DNA of 57,192 nt from an uncultured Dorea sp. (GTDB lineage Bacteria; Bacillota; Clostridia; Lachnospirales; Lachnospiraceae). The DNA is taken from contig UQRE01000011.1 of assembly GCA_900543415.1 (NCBI GenBank), positions 1-57,192 of the forward strand. Reading direction: 5' to 3'. This document shows, piece after piece, positions 8,688-18,743 of this stretch (its first letter is position 1; each line of letters begins with the position of its first letter). The position numbers and the translations under genes were made by a program. The notes below the pieces were generated by a model, which did no database searches, had not been told where the DNA came from, and saw only the letters and a program-made list of their open reading frames with translations.

Positions 8688-9827
8688 CTATTCCGGTTCA
8701 CGAAGCTCCATAATCCGTTTTGTCAAAAGCATCACATCATCCAATATATAATCAAATGCCCCTGCCTGATACAAATTTAAAATAATCATACCTACCGGAA
8801 CCGCAAAAATCATGCCCAGAACACTGCCAATCTTATAGCCTATATAAATAAGGACTAAGGTGAACAACGGGTTTAGACCGATGCTGTCGCCTACTAACTT
8901 GGGCTGAATCAGCTGATGGACAAGCTGTGATACTACATAAATGATTACCAAAGCAACCACCATACGGTAATCACCGACCATAAACTTATATACAGCCCAT
9001 GGTATCAACGCCGTACCTGTTCCGAAAAACGGCAGAAAATCAAGAAATGCTATCCCTATCGCAAGCAAAATTGAAAAATGAATTCCAATCAATGAAAATC
9101 CTGCCAACAAAATTACGAAGATTACAAGCATAATCTTAAACTGCGCTTTAAAATATCCGCCGACCGCATATTTTAAATTTGCCATTACCATACTCATTCG
9201 TCTTACGATCGGATCGGGAGATACTTTTTTTGCCCACTCGATCACCATTTCTCTCTCTGCAATAAAGAAGTACGCTGAAATGATGGTTACAATGAATCCG
9301 ATCAAAATAGATGGAATCCGCTTAGCGAAATTACTTGCCGCTGTAACCGTAGGTTCACTGATCTGCTGCATCAGACCTCCCATCGCCTGATCCAGATTGT
9401 TAATCATCTGATACCATGCATTTTGTACCGTTTCCGGCAAGCGCCCAAAGACAACATTTAAACTATCTCCAATCTGGCGAAGCCCTGCCTCCAAATCTTC
9501 ATACAATTCCGGAAGATTCTGTACGAGAGCTATACATTCTCTCCACAGTCTGCTTCCCACGAAATAGAACAAAAGAATCACACCGGCTAACACTAAAATA
9601 ATAATCATCGCTGATCCTAGCTTTTTAACAATCTTAAGCCTTCTCTCCAGCCAATCAACTAAAGGACTTACCACATAGGAAATAAACCATCCTATTACAA
9701 ACGGTATAAAAAATCCAAGAAGTTTGTACCCGAAATATATGAACAAAATTGTTCCAAGAAGGCTGAGCGCCAGACTGACTGCTATTTTCCAGAAAGGCCG
9801 GTTATCCTCCAAATACGTATCTTTCAC
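8688..9827 (-). CDS. AI-2E family permease (YtvI-like)
   Basis: A 379-residue membrane protein with paired helices at the N-terminus, a soluble segment around residues 100-160 and a C-terminal helix block containing LAIGIAFLDFLPFFGTGTAL, a hallmark of the AI-2E exporter/PerM superfamily. In Clostridia such proteins are often called YtvI and linked to sporulation, but the substrate is unknown. It starts with a GTG that shares one base with the TAG stop of engB, so it is translated right after that gene. Confidence 0.8.
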   Translation of the reverse strand: MKDTYLEDNRPFWKIAVSLALSLLGTILFIYFGYKLLGFFIPFVIGWFISYVVSPLVDWLERRLKIVKKLGSAMIIILVLAGVILLFYFVGSRLWRECIALVQNLPELYEDLEAGLRQIGDSLNVVFGRLPETVQNAWYQMINNLDQAMGGLMQQISEPTVTAASNFAKRIPSILIGFIVTIISAYFFIAEREMVIEWAKKVSPDPIVRRMSMVMANLKYAVGGYFKAQFKIMLVIFVILLAGFSLIGIHFSILLAIGIAFLDFLPFFGTGTALIPWAVYKFMVGDYRMVVALVIIYVVSQLVHQLIQPKLVGDSIGLNPLFTLVLIYIGYKIGSVLGMIFAVPVGMIILNLYQAGAFDYILDDVMLLTKRIMELREPE

Positions 9828-10432
9828 TACTCTTCCATCTCACTTTCTGTCAGGAACTCATTCTCTACCAGTTCCCAGATCTCGTCTCTGCCTTGCTTTG
9901 TCTCCGCAGAAAATGGAATGACCACTGTCCCTGGCATGAGTTCCAATCCCTGCTTCACAATTTTAATTTGTTTTTGTATCTGGCTTCTCTTAATCTTATC
10001 GAGTTTTGTTGCAATGATAATCGGATGGAATCCCATTTCCACAATCCAGTGATACATCATTTTATCGTTGGCTGACGGAGCATGTCTGATATCAATAAGC
10101 AGGAATACTGCTTTCAACTGTTTGGATCCATGAAGATAACGTTCAATCAATTGTCCCCATTTTATTTTTTCCTGCTCTGAAACCTTGGCATAACCATACC
10201 CCGGCAAATCCACCAAATACATTTCCTCATTAATATTATAAAAGTTAATTGTCTGCGTTTTCCCCGGCGTGGCAGAAGTTCTTGCATAAGACTTCCGATT
10301 CATAAGTGCATTGATTAACGAAGATTTCCCTACGTTAGATTTTCCTGCAAACGCAATCTCCGGAAGCTGATTATCCGGCAACTTACTGGTGATTCCGCAG
10401 ACTGTTTCCAAATTCAAACTACGTATGACCAT
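9827..10432 (-). CDS. engB: Ribosome biogenesis GTPase YsxC/EngB
   Basis: A small Era-like GTPase needed for 50S subunit assembly. G1 is GKSNVGKSSL (about residues 30-39), G3 is DLPGYGYA, and G4 is TKLDK. The full length of 201 residues and the FAGKSNVGKSS opening are typical of YihA/YsxC. It lies downstream of lon, the order seen in many Firmicutes (lon-ysxC), and likely shares a transcript with it. Confidence 0.95.
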   Translation of the reverse strand: MVIRSLNLETVCGITSKLPDNQLPEIAFAGKSNVGKSSLINALMNRKSYARTSATPGKTQTINFYNINEEMYLVDLPGYGYAKVSEQEKIKWGQLIERYLHGSKQLKAVFLLIDIRHAPSANDKMMYHWIVEMGFHPIIIATKLDKIKRSQIQKQIKIVKQGLELMPGTVVIPFSAETKQGRDEIWELVENEFLTESEMEE

Positions 10433-10526
10433 ATCTTTCCTCCCTGCTTATTCTACCTATACTTTAACATATCTCTATCATTCTGCGAAGCATCTTCGGC
10501 ATTTCTTAAGAAAGTCTATGCATTCT

Positions 10527-12863
10527 TTAGAAGATCAAAGCATGTTTGAGAACTTCGCTCATATATGATACAGTCAGTATCTCCAGACCTTTGGTGATCT
10601 CCGCTGAAATTTCTTCTACATCTATCTCATTTTCTTTTGGCACAAGTACCGTTTTAATACCTGCATTTTTAGCAGCTAACAGTTTCTCTTTCAACCCGCC
10701 GATGGGAAGCACTCTTCCTCTCAGTGTTATTTCCCCTGTCATCGCAATATCAGCCCGCACTTTCTTCTCCGTAATTGCTGATAACATTGCAGTTGCCATA
10801 GTGATACCCGCAGACGGACCATCCTTCGGGGTTGCCCCTTCCGGTATATGGATATGTACATCATGTTCTTTAAAAAATTTCTCATCAATACCGTATTCTC
10901 TGCTGACAGAACGGATATAACTGATTCCGGTTCTTGCTGACTCTTTCATCACGTCTCCAAGTTGACCGGTGAGCAAAATCTCGCCTTCTCCCGGCATTAC
11001 ATTAACTTCAATTTCCAATGTATCGCCGCCTACGCTGGTCCATGCAAGTCCCCGCACGATTCCAACTTCATCCTGTTCATTCTTCATCTGATAAATATAT
11101 AATTCTTTTCCAAGATATAAATGCAGATTACGCTCTGTTACATGGATAACGCTTTTCTTCTCTTCCAATATCTCTCGCGCTGACTTTCTGCAAATATTGC
11201 CGATCTTGCGCTCTAATTGACGCACTCCGGCTTCTTTCGTATAATTACGTGCAATCTTCCAGATCGCTTTCTTACTGATCGTCAATTGTTCCGGTTTCAG
11301 CCCGTTTTTTGCAAGTTGTTTTGGAATCAGATGCTCCGTCGCAATATGGAGCTTCTCATTCTCTGTATAACTGCTGATTTCAATCACTTCCATACGGTCA
11401 AGAAGGGGACGCGGAATCGTCTGCAATGTATTTGCTGTTGTAACAAATAAAACTTCTGAAAGATCCAATGATACTTCTAAATAGTGATCTCGGAATTTCT
11501 TATTCTGTTCACTGTCCAAAACTTCCAGAAGTGCAGAAAAGGTATCCCCTTTATAATCATTGCTGACTTTATCAATCTCATCCAGCAACATTAATGGATT
11601 TTTTACACCTGCGCTTCTAAGTGCTACTGCAATTCTTCCCGGCATAGCTCCTACATAAGTCTTTCTGTGACCTCTGATTTCTGCTTCGTCTCTTACTCCG
11701 CCAAGCGAAATTCTCACATACGGCTTCTTCGACGCCTTGGCAAGTGATTTTGCGATGGAAGTCTTTCCTGTTCCCGGAGGTCCCACAAGACAGAGAATTG
11801 GTGCACTTCCTTTCTTAGTCAGTGCACGAACTGCTAAAAACTCCAAGATTCGCTCTTTCACCTTTTCCAGCCCGTAATGATCTTCATTCAATACTTGTTC
11901 GGCATATGCAATATCTTTATGATCTTTACACACTTTATCCCAAGGCATCTCAAGCATCGTTTCGATATAAGTACGTGTCACACCCGATTCTGCAGGATTT
12001 CCCATAGAATTTTTAAAGCGCTTGATTTCTTTTTCGATTTTTTCTTTTACTTCTTTAGGTGCTTTCAGTGCATCGCATGCCTGCTTGAACTCATCCGCAT
12101 CAGATAAGGTATTGTCATCCCCAAGCTCTTCCCTGATCAGCTTCATTTCTTCTCTTAGGATATATTCCCGCTGATTCTTATCTACACGCTCTCTTATTTT
12201 TTCTTGAAGCTCTTCCTTAATATTCTGAACTTGTATCTCATTCACTACTTTGTACGCCAACATATCATATCGGCGCATAACATGAGTCTCTTCTAACAGT
12301 TCCTGATATTCTGTATACGATAACGGAAGATTGGCTCCGACTGTATCAACCAGCTTTTTCAAATCATTGATTTCATCGATTTGACCTGCAAATTCTTTGG
12401 AAATCTTCGGATTCTTCACCATATATTCTTTAAAAATATCTCGAAGTCCTCGAAGCATCGCCTCTTTGTTAAGCGGCTTTGTTTCCCCGCCTGTCTCTTC
12501 ATCACTTGTATCCACATCATCTACTACATCTACCAGTGCACGAAGATAGGGCTCTTTAAATTCAAGGGATCGAATTTTGGCACGTCTTTCTCCCGTAATC
12601 AATACCCTGCTGATCTTCTTTGGCATTTTTACTATCTGACGAACCGTAACGATACATCCTGTTTCATATACATCCTCAAGTTCCGGATCTTCTGTTGTCA
12701 CATCTTTCTGTGCAGATACAAACAACATCTGCTCGCCTTCCATCGCTTCAGCAATTGCTGCAAGAGATTTTTCTCGGCTCACATCAAAATGTCTGACCAT
12801 TTCAGGAAGGATTGTCATTCCTCTAAGAGCAACCATCGGAAGGCTCATTGTTACTTTTTCCAT
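10527..12863 (-). CDS. lon: ATP-dependent protease Lon
   Basis: A 778-residue Lon of full length. It has the N-terminal substrate-binding domain (about residues 5-205), a central helical part, an AAA+ module with Walker A GPPGTGKTS and Walker B LMLLDEIDK, and a C-terminal protease domain with catalytic Ser in PKDGPSAGITM and catalytic Lys in GGLKEKLLAAKNAG. It degrades misfolded and regulatory proteins in the cytoplasm. The ATG follows AGGAG. It is part of the tig-clpP-clpX-lon-engB run. Confidence 0.97.
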   Translation of the reverse strand: MEKVTMSLPMVALRGMTILPEMVRHFDVSREKSLAAIAEAMEGEQMLFVSAQKDVTTEDPELEDVYETGCIVTVRQIVKMPKKISRVLITGERRAKIRSLEFKEPYLRALVDVVDDVDTSDEETGGETKPLNKEAMLRGLRDIFKEYMVKNPKISKEFAGQIDEINDLKKLVDTVGANLPLSYTEYQELLEETHVMRRYDMLAYKVVNEIQVQNIKEELQEKIRERVDKNQREYILREEMKLIREELGDDNTLSDADEFKQACDALKAPKEVKEKIEKEIKRFKNSMGNPAESGVTRTYIETMLEMPWDKVCKDHKDIAYAEQVLNEDHYGLEKVKERILEFLAVRALTKKGSAPILCLVGPPGTGKTSIAKSLAKASKKPYVRISLGGVRDEAEIRGHRKTYVGAMPGRIAVALRSAGVKNPLMLLDEIDKVSNDYKGDTFSALLEVLDSEQNKKFRDHYLEVSLDLSEVLFVTTANTLQTIPRPLLDRMEVIEISSYTENEKLHIATEHLIPKQLAKNGLKPEQLTISKKAIWKIARNYTKEAGVRQLERKIGNICRKSAREILEEKKSVIHVTERNLHLYLGKELYIYQMKNEQDEVGIVRGLAWTSVGGDTLEIEVNVMPGEGEILLTGQLGDVMKESARTGISYIRSVSREYGIDEKFFKEHDVHIHIPEGATPKDGPSAGITMATAMLSAITEKKVRADIAMTGEITLRGRVLPIGGLKEKLLAAKNAGIKTVLVPKENEIDVEEISAEITKGLEILTVSYMSEVLKHALIF

Positions 12864-12879
12864 AAATGTTCTCCTGTAT

Positions 12880-12918
12880 TAAAAAAGTAGACGGGTACAA
12901 GTTTTCTTTGCACCCGCC
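12880..12918 (-). terminator. Terminator-like hairpin between clpX and lon
   Basis: A 10-bp stem (12890-12899 with 12909-12918), whose two mismatches are G-U pairs only in the minus-strand RNA, is followed by six U residues. It would partly separate clpX from lon. Confidence 0.55.
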
Positions 12919-12925
12919 CCGTATA

Positions 12926-14185
12926 TTATGCACTCTCAGAATTGATTGCCGCATGTTCACAGATTGGAAGTTCATATCCTTTCACTACATCTCTTGTGAT
13001 CATGCATGACTTTAACGTCTCATCTGACGGAGCTTGATACATGATGTCCATCATTACATTTTCCATGATGGCGCGAAGTCCTCTTGCTCCGGTCTTACGT
13101 TTCAACGAAATCTCTGCGATTTCCTGAAGCGCACTTTCATCAAACATAAGTTCCACACCGTCTATTTCCAACAGCTTCTGATACTGCTTAACAAGCGCAT
13201 TCTTCGGCTTTGTCAAAATATCAACCAGTGCATCTTTATCTAACATATTAAGAGATACTGTAACCGGAACACGCCCTACCAGTTCCGGAATCAGACCGAA
13301 TTTCACCAGATCCTGTGGCAGCACTTGCTGCAGAAGATGATCAATATTATAATCTCTCTTCTGCCCAACCTCTGCATTAAATCCAATGGATTTTCTGTCA
13401 ATTCGCTTCTCGATAATCTTATCGATTCCCTCAAAGGCTCCTCCGCAGATAAACAAAATATTTGTTGTGTCTATCTGAATCAGCTCCTGATGCGGATGCT
13501 TTCTTCCGCCCTGAGGTGGAACACTTGCTACAGTTCCCTCAATGATCTTAAGAAGGGCCTGTTGAACACCTTCCCCAGACACGTCTCTTGTGATGGATGG
13601 GTTTTCAGATTTACGTGTGATCTTATCAATCTCATCAATATATATGATACCGTATTCTGCACGCTCAATATCACCGTCAGCGGCTTGAATGATCTTCAGC
13701 AGAATATTTTCCACATCTTCACCCACATATCCTGCCTCTGTAAGAGCTGTAGCGTCTGCGATTGCAAATGGAACATTGAGAACCTTGGCAAGTGACTGAG
13801 CCAATAATGTTTTACCACATCCGGTTGGACCAAGCATTAGGATATTGCTTTTTGCCAACTCTACACCCATATCTTTCTCTGCCATGATTCTTTTATAGTG
13901 ATTATAAACCGCCACAGATAAAACTTTTTTCGCTTCATCCTGACCAATCACATATTCGTCCAGAAAAGCTTTAATCTCTTCCGGTTTCAAGAGATTGATG
14001 TCTGAAAACGGATTCCAGTCTCCTCCGTTTTCAAACTCCATTTCTTCTTCAATGATCTCTGCGCATACATCCACACACTCATCACAGATATAAGTCCCGT
14101 TAGGTCCTGCGATCAGCTTTCTAACTTGAGACTGTGTCTTATTACAAAACGAACATCTTACTTGATCGTCGTTTCTAATTGCCAT
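12926..14185 (-). CDS. clpX: ClpX ATPase subunit of ClpXP
   Basis: The unfoldase that feeds ClpP. The N-terminal C4 zinc-binding domain is visible (CSFCNKTQ, then CDECVDVC), followed by Walker A GPTGCGKT, pore loop AGYVGED, Walker B IIYIDEIDK, and the IGF-like loop region that docks to ClpP. The length of 419 residues is normal. The gap to clpP is 30 bases, so clpP and clpX are probably co-transcribed. Confidence 0.97.
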   Translation of the reverse strand: MAIRNDDQVRCSFCNKTQSQVRKLIAGPNGTYICDECVDVCAEIIEEEMEFENGGDWNPFSDINLLKPEEIKAFLDEYVIGQDEAKKVLSVAVYNHYKRIMAEKDMGVELAKSNILMLGPTGCGKTLLAQSLAKVLNVPFAIADATALTEAGYVGEDVENILLKIIQAADGDIERAEYGIIYIDEIDKITRKSENPSITRDVSGEGVQQALLKIIEGTVASVPPQGGRKHPHQELIQIDTTNILFICGGAFEGIDKIIEKRIDRKSIGFNAEVGQKRDYNIDHLLQQVLPQDLVKFGLIPELVGRVPVTVSLNMLDKDALVDILTKPKNALVKQYQKLLEIDGVELMFDESALQEIAEISLKRKTGARGLRAIMENVMMDIMYQAPSDETLKSCMITRDVVKGYELPICEHAAINSESA

Positions 14186-14215
14186 ACTCTCACCTCATAT
14201 TGAAAGGACAGGTTC

Positions 14216-14797
14216 TTACCGACGTGTAATTACTTCGTCGATCAAACCATATTCTTTTGCCTCTTGAGCTGTCATAAAGTTATCTCGCTCTGTGTCAATT
14301 TTAATGACATCTAACGGCTGTCCTGTATTTGCTGCCAGAATTTCATTTAATTTCTGACGTGTCTTTAAGATATGTTCTGCAGCAATCTGAATCTCTGTTG
14401 CCTGACCTTGAGCACCGCCGGATGGCTGATGGATCATGATCTCAGCATTTGGAAGAGCAAGTCTTTTTCCTTTCGTTCCTCCTGATAACAGGAAGGAACC
14501 CATACTTGCTGCCATACCGATACAAATAGTTTCGATATCACATTTGATATACTGCATCGTATCATAGATTGCCAGTCCTGCACTTACAGAGCCTCCCGGA
14601 CTGTTAATATAAAGATGGATATCTTTGTCCGGATCTTCTGCCTCTAAGAATAATAACTGGGCAACGATCACACTTGCGGATACGTCAGTTACTTCTTCAC
14701 CAAGAAATATAATTCTGTCTTTTAATAATCTTGAATAGATATCGTAGGAGCGCTCTCCACGGCTTGTCTGTTCAATAACATAAGGTACTAAACTCAT
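14216..14797 (-). CDS. clpP: ClpP proteolytic subunit
   Basis: The 193-residue serine protease that forms the ClpXP chamber. The catalytic serine lies in GMAASMGSFLLS (near residue 97), the histidine in IMIHQPSGG (near 122) and the aspartate near 171. It sits between tig and clpX as in many Firmicutes and Proteobacteria. Confidence 0.97.
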   Translation of the reverse strand: MSLVPYVIEQTSRGERSYDIYSRLLKDRIIFLGEEVTDVSASVIVAQLLFLEAEDPDKDIHLYINSPGGSVSAGLAIYDTMQYIKCDIETICIGMAASMGSFLLSGGTKGKRLALPNAEIMIHQPSGGAQGQATEIQIAAEHILKTRQKLNEILAANTGQPLDVIKIDTERDNFMTAQEAKEYGLIDEVITRR

Positions 14798-14849
14798 GTA
14801 TATGCCTCCTTACTATATACTCATATAATGTATTTGCTTTTTTAGCTTA

Positions 14850-16136
14850 CTATTTCTCTACAGCGTTTTCTACTAAGAATGTGATTGCTTCCTGAACAGC
14901 CATATCTTCTTTCATCTGCTTCTTCTCGTTTTCACCCATAAACTCTTTGAGTTTATCAGCTTCCATCTTGTAAGCTTCAGCCATTTTGCCAATCTCTTCA
15001 TCCAGTTTTTCATCACTGATCTCAATGTTCTCAGCTTTTGCAATTGCTTCTAATACAAGACGTGTCTCGATACGTTTTACAGCCTGTGGTTTCAGATCTT
15101 CCATCATCTGCTCTGCTGTTGTACCTGTAAACTGGAAGTACTGTTCCATAGTAAGACCCTGTGACTGCATTCTCTGTGCAAAATCATTAGCCATCTGCTC
15201 AGCCTGAGTCTCAACCATAGCCTCCGGAAGCTCATATGTTGCATTTTTAACAGCCTGTTCTACAACCTGATCTTCCTGTTTTGCTTTACCTTCTGCTGCT
15301 TTCTGCTCTTTGATCTTTGTTTTTACATCTGCTTTGTATTCTTCTAAAGTATCGAACTCAGAAACTTCTGCTGCAAATTCATCATCGATCTCCGGAAGCT
15401 CTTTCGCTTTGATCTCATGAACTGTACATTTGAAAACTGCTTCTTTTCCTTTCAGATCTTCTGCATGATAATCTTCTGGGAATGTAACTTTTACTTCTAC
15501 TTCTTTCTCAGTCTCAGCACCCACTAACTGCTCTTCAAATCCCGGAATAAATGAACCGGAACCGATTGTCAGTGGATAGTTCTCGCCTTTACCACCTTCG
15601 AAAGCCACGCCGTCAACGAATCCTTCAAAGTCAAGAACAACTTCATCACCATCCTGTACGGCACGGTCTTCTACTGTGATTGTTCTTGCGTTTTTCTCTG
15701 CTTCTTCCTGAATCTTCGCATCTACTTCTTTCTGTGTCACGCGTGTAGATACTTTATCCACTTCTAAGCCTTTGTACTCACCGAGAGTCACTTCCGGTTT
15801 TGTAGCTACAGTTGCTGTGAAAATAAAATCTTTTCCTTTTTCAATCTGAACCACATCGATCTCAGGTCTTGATACGATATCCAGCTCACACTCATCATAA
15901 GCATCAGCATATGCCTTTGGAATTAATGCGTTTGCAGCATCATCATAAAAGATTTCTGCTCCATACATTTTTTCGATCATCTGACGCGGAACTTTTCCTT
16001 TACGGAAGCCCGGCAGGCTGATTTTGTTTTTCTGCTTCATATATGCACTCTGAAGCGCTTTCTCTAATTCACTGGCTGGTACTTCAATGGTAAGTTTTGC
16101 CATGTTTTTTTCTAATTTTTCCACCTGTAAACTCAT
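14850..16136 (-). CDS. tig: Trigger factor chaperone
   Basis: A 428-residue ribosome-bound chaperone. The ribosome-docking signature GFRKGKVPR is near residues 44-52, the FKBP-type prolyl isomerase domain spans about 150-235 (DGDEVVLDFEGFVDGVAFEG is 20 residues of it), and the C-terminal arms are helix-rich. Full length. It heads the tig-clpP-clpX group. Confidence 0.96.
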   Translation of the reverse strand: MSLQVEKLEKNMAKLTIEVPASELEKALQSAYMKQKNKISLPGFRKGKVPRQMIEKMYGAEIFYDDAANALIPKAYADAYDECELDIVSRPEIDVVQIEKGKDFIFTATVATKPEVTLGEYKGLEVDKVSTRVTQKEVDAKIQEEAEKNARTITVEDRAVQDGDEVVLDFEGFVDGVAFEGGKGENYPLTIGSGSFIPGFEEQLVGAETEKEVEVKVTFPEDYHAEDLKGKEAVFKCTVHEIKAKELPEIDDEFAAEVSEFDTLEEYKADVKTKIKEQKAAEGKAKQEDQVVEQAVKNATYELPEAMVETQAEQMANDFAQRMQSQGLTMEQYFQFTGTTAEQMMEDLKPQAVKRIETRLVLEAIAKAENIEISDEKLDEEIGKMAEAYKMEADKLKEFMGENEKKQMKEDMAVQEAITFLVENAVEK

Positions 16137-16213
16137 CTACTATTTTCCTCCTGATTCTAATCCCATCTGTCCCGGTGGCAGAATTGGGCATAATACATTA
16201 CATTCACCAAACG

Positions 16214-16219
16214 ATTATA
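16214..16219 (-). promoter_or_regulatory. Probable -10 element of tig
   Basis: A perfect TATAAT on the minus strand about 80 bases before the tig start. The -35 region at the right distance is weak, so the assignment is modest. Confidence 0.4.
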
Positions 16220-16251
16220 ACATAGATATTTCTAAATATCCAGTCCTTTTT

Positions 16252-16800
16252 CTACTGACAAACAATCGCTTTTGCTACTTCCTGCGCCTTTTCTTCTCCC
16301 TCCAGCACTTCGATCAGCTTAAGCGCAAATTCTACTGCTGTTCCTGCACCTCTTCCGGTAACAATATTTCCATCGACTGCCACAGGTGTGCGGAGAAGAA
16401 CTGCGCCCTGAATCTCCTGTTCCACTGTAGGATAGCAGGTGATCTTCTTTCCTTTTAATAATCCAAGATCTTCCAATACCGTAGGAGCAGCACAGATCGC
16501 GCCCACGTATTTTCCGGCTTGCGTATGTTCTTTTACAACCTTTCTGACTCCCGCATGCTCTTTTAAATTTGTCGTCCCCGGCATCCCGCCCGGCAGCACG
16601 ATCATATCTGATTCAGAGAAATCCACCTCATCAAATAAGTCTTCTGTCTGCACATTAATTCCATGTGCCCCATGTACGGTATAATCGTCCGTAATTGAAA
16701 TTGTATCTACATAAATCCTTGCTCGTCGAAGCAGGTCAACCGCTGTTAACGCTTCAATCTCTTCAAATCCATCTGCCAATAATACGCTTACCTTAATCAT
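16252..16800 (-). CDS. DJ-1/PfpI family protein (YajL-like)
   Basis: A 182-residue protein of the DJ-1 branch. The conserved acidic residue is in ADGFEEIEA near residue 15 and the nucleophile cysteine in GAICAAPTVL near residue 104. Relatives act as chaperones, glyoxalase-like or deglycase-like enzymes; the sequence alone does not decide. The ATG at 16800 follows a GGAAAG site, so the upstream in-frame ATG is not used. Confidence 0.85.
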   Translation of the reverse strand: MIKVSVLLADGFEEIEALTAVDLLRRARIYVDTISITDDYTVHGAHGINVQTEDLFDEVDFSESDMIVLPGGMPGTTNLKEHAGVRKVVKEHTQAGKYVGAICAAPTVLEDLGLLKGKKITCYPTVEQEIQGAVLLRTPVAVDGNIVTGRGAGTAVEFALKLIEVLEGEEKAQEVAKAIVCQ

Positions 16801-16949
16801 ATCACACTTTCCTTTCTCCAAAAGTTCCTAACAGATTCATATTATCACCGTTTACTTTTGGTGTAAAGTCCGGTATGATATCTGTTGAACGAAAGTTATG
16901 AATCGGGCATCTATGTCTGGAATTTATGGATAAACAAGGGGGATCTTCT

Positions 16950-17411
16950 ATGGAAATCGAACGCAAATACCTCGTTTCCGAATTGCCGGAAACGTTAAAT
17001 AACTATCCTTATCGAACCATTGAACAAGGCTATTTAAATACAGATCCGGTCATCCGAATCCGAAGAGATGACGAAAAATATGAACTCACATACAAATCCA
17101 AAGGTCTTATGACAAGAGAAGAATATAATCTTCCCCTCACAAAAGAAGCTTATGAACATCTCCTCTCCAAAATTGACGGACGACTGATCAAAAAAAAGCG
17201 TTACATGCTTCCTCTCGGAGAATTTACCAACGACCCTCTCGGTCTTACCATCGAACTTGATCTCTTCGAAGGTGATCTTGCGCCACTGCTGCTGGCAGAA
17301 GTTGAATTCCCGGATGAACCGTCTGCCAATACTTTCATCCCACCTTCCTGGTTTGGAGAAGACGTAACATTTTCCGGGAAATATCACAATAGTTACTTAA
17401 GCCTGAAATAA
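16950..17411 (+). CDS. CYTH domain protein
   Basis: A 153-residue triphosphate tunnel enzyme fold. The defining ExExK motif is at the very start (MEIERKYLV), followed by paired basic strands (RIRRD and KKKRYML). Members hydrolyse inorganic triphosphate or act on nucleotide triphosphates; the substrate here is not known. Start chosen at 16950 after AGGGGGAT. It is the only plus-strand gene in this part and ends against a shared terminator with lysC. Confidence 0.85.
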   Translation: MEIERKYLVSELPETLNNYPYRTIEQGYLNTDPVIRIRRDDEKYELTYKSKGLMTREEYNLPLTKEAYEHLLSKIDGRLIKKKRYMLPLGEFTNDPLGLTIELDLFEGDLAPLLLAEVEFPDEPSANTFIPPSWFGEDVTFSGKYHNSYLSLK

Positions 17412-17434
17412 TTCAAAAGAAATTGTTTTACACA

Positions 17435-17472
17435 AAAAATTGCCGAAACCGTACGGTTTTGGCAATTTTTTA
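17435..17472. terminator. Bidirectional terminator between CYTH gene and lysC
   Basis: A 12-bp stem (17439-17450 with 17455-17466) with a GTAC loop has an A run on the left and a T run on the right, so it can stop transcription from both sides. Confidence 0.8.
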
Positions 17473-17494
17473 TTACTTGCTTTATTTCTGCTCT

Positions 17495-18703
17495 TTATTC
17501 CTGCATCATAAATCCATCGTGTACTGCATTCATTGCTTTGTCGATATCCTTTTCATCAACGAGCACTGTAATACGGATCTCTGAAGTTGAGATCATATTG
17601 ATGTTGACTCTGGAGTTGTACATTGCCTCGAACATCTTAGAAGCAACACCCGGATTACTCATCATTCCCGCGCCTACAACTGACAGCTTTGCAACGTCAG
17701 CATTGTAAGTGATATTCTGGATGGTCAGTCTTTCCTTATTCTCTTCCAGTAAATTCAAAGTTGCCTCAAGATCATCAGAAGCAACGGTAAAGGAAATGTC
17801 TTTTGTTCCGTCACGTCCTACAGACTGAAGAATAATATCAACGTTAATATGGTTTTTTGCAAGTGTATTAAAAATACGGAATGCTGTTCCCGGTTTATCT
17901 TCTACTCCAATCACTGATACTCTGGCTGTATTACTGTCTGCCGCCACTCCTGTTACTAATAATTTTTCCATCTTCGCTGCCTCCTTGACTGTGGTTCCTT
18001 CGCTGTTATTCAAGCTGGAACGGACTACTAATTCTACGTTATATTTTTTTGCCATCTCAACAGAGCGGTTGTGAAGAACCTTAGCTCCAAGGCTGGCAAG
18101 CTCCAACATTTCATCATACGTGATAACGTCCAGTTTTCTTGCATTTTTACATACACGCGGATCTGCTGTATACACGCCGTCTACATCTGTATAGATTTCA
18201 CATTTATCTGCGTGGAGTACTGCTGCAAGTGCAACTGCTGTCGTATCAGAGCCTCCTCTTCCCAGTGTTGTAATATCGTCGTATTTATTAACTCCCTGGA
18301 AACCAGTTACAATTACGATCTTTCTTGAGTCCAGTTCATGCTGGATTCTCTCAGTGTCTACACGTTTGAATCTTGCATTTCCATATCTGGATGTACAGTG
18401 CATCATTACCTGAAAGGCATTTAAGGACACTGCCGGCACATCCATTGCCTGCATCGCCATTGCCATCAGAGATACTGATACCTGTTCTCCTGTTGTGAGC
18501 AGCATATCCAGTTCTCTTTTCTTAGCCGCCGGGTTAATTGTCCTGGCAAGTTCGATCAAATTATCTGTAGTATCTCCCATAGCCGACAGAACAACGACTA
18601 CATCATGTCCTGCCTTGTAGTCTTCAATACATCGTCTTGCCACATTAAAGATTCTGTCTTTGTCGGCAACAGAGCTGCCTCCGAATTTTTTTACAATTAG
18701 CAT
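17495..18703 (-). CDS. lysC: Aspartokinase
   Basis: First step of the aspartate pathway: ATP-dependent phosphorylation of aspartate. The kinase domain begins VKKFGGSSVAD; the aspartate-binding part includes GRGGSDTTAVALAA. Two ACT domains occupy about residues 265-402 and would bind lysine or threonine for feedback control. The length of 402 residues is that of a monofunctional enzyme. The gene follows hom by 40 bases on the same strand. Confidence 0.95.
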   Translation of the reverse strand: MLIVKKFGGSSVADKDRIFNVARRCIEDYKAGHDVVVVLSAMGDTTDNLIELARTINPAAKKRELDMLLTTGEQVSVSLMAMAMQAMDVPAVSLNAFQVMMHCTSRYGNARFKRVDTERIQHELDSRKIVIVTGFQGVNKYDDITTLGRGGSDTTAVALAAVLHADKCEIYTDVDGVYTADPRVCKNARKLDVITYDEMLELASLGAKVLHNRSVEMAKKYNVELVVRSSLNNSEGTTVKEAAKMEKLLVTGVAADSNTARVSVIGVEDKPGTAFRIFNTLAKNHINVDIILQSVGRDGTKDISFTVASDDLEATLNLLEENKERLTIQNITYNADVAKLSVVGAGMMSNPGVASKMFEAMYNSRVNINMISTSEIRITVLVDEKDIDKAMNAVHDGFMMQE

Positions 18704-18743
18704 AATTCCTCCTGTTGTAACTTCTCATTCTCTGTCTGCGTGA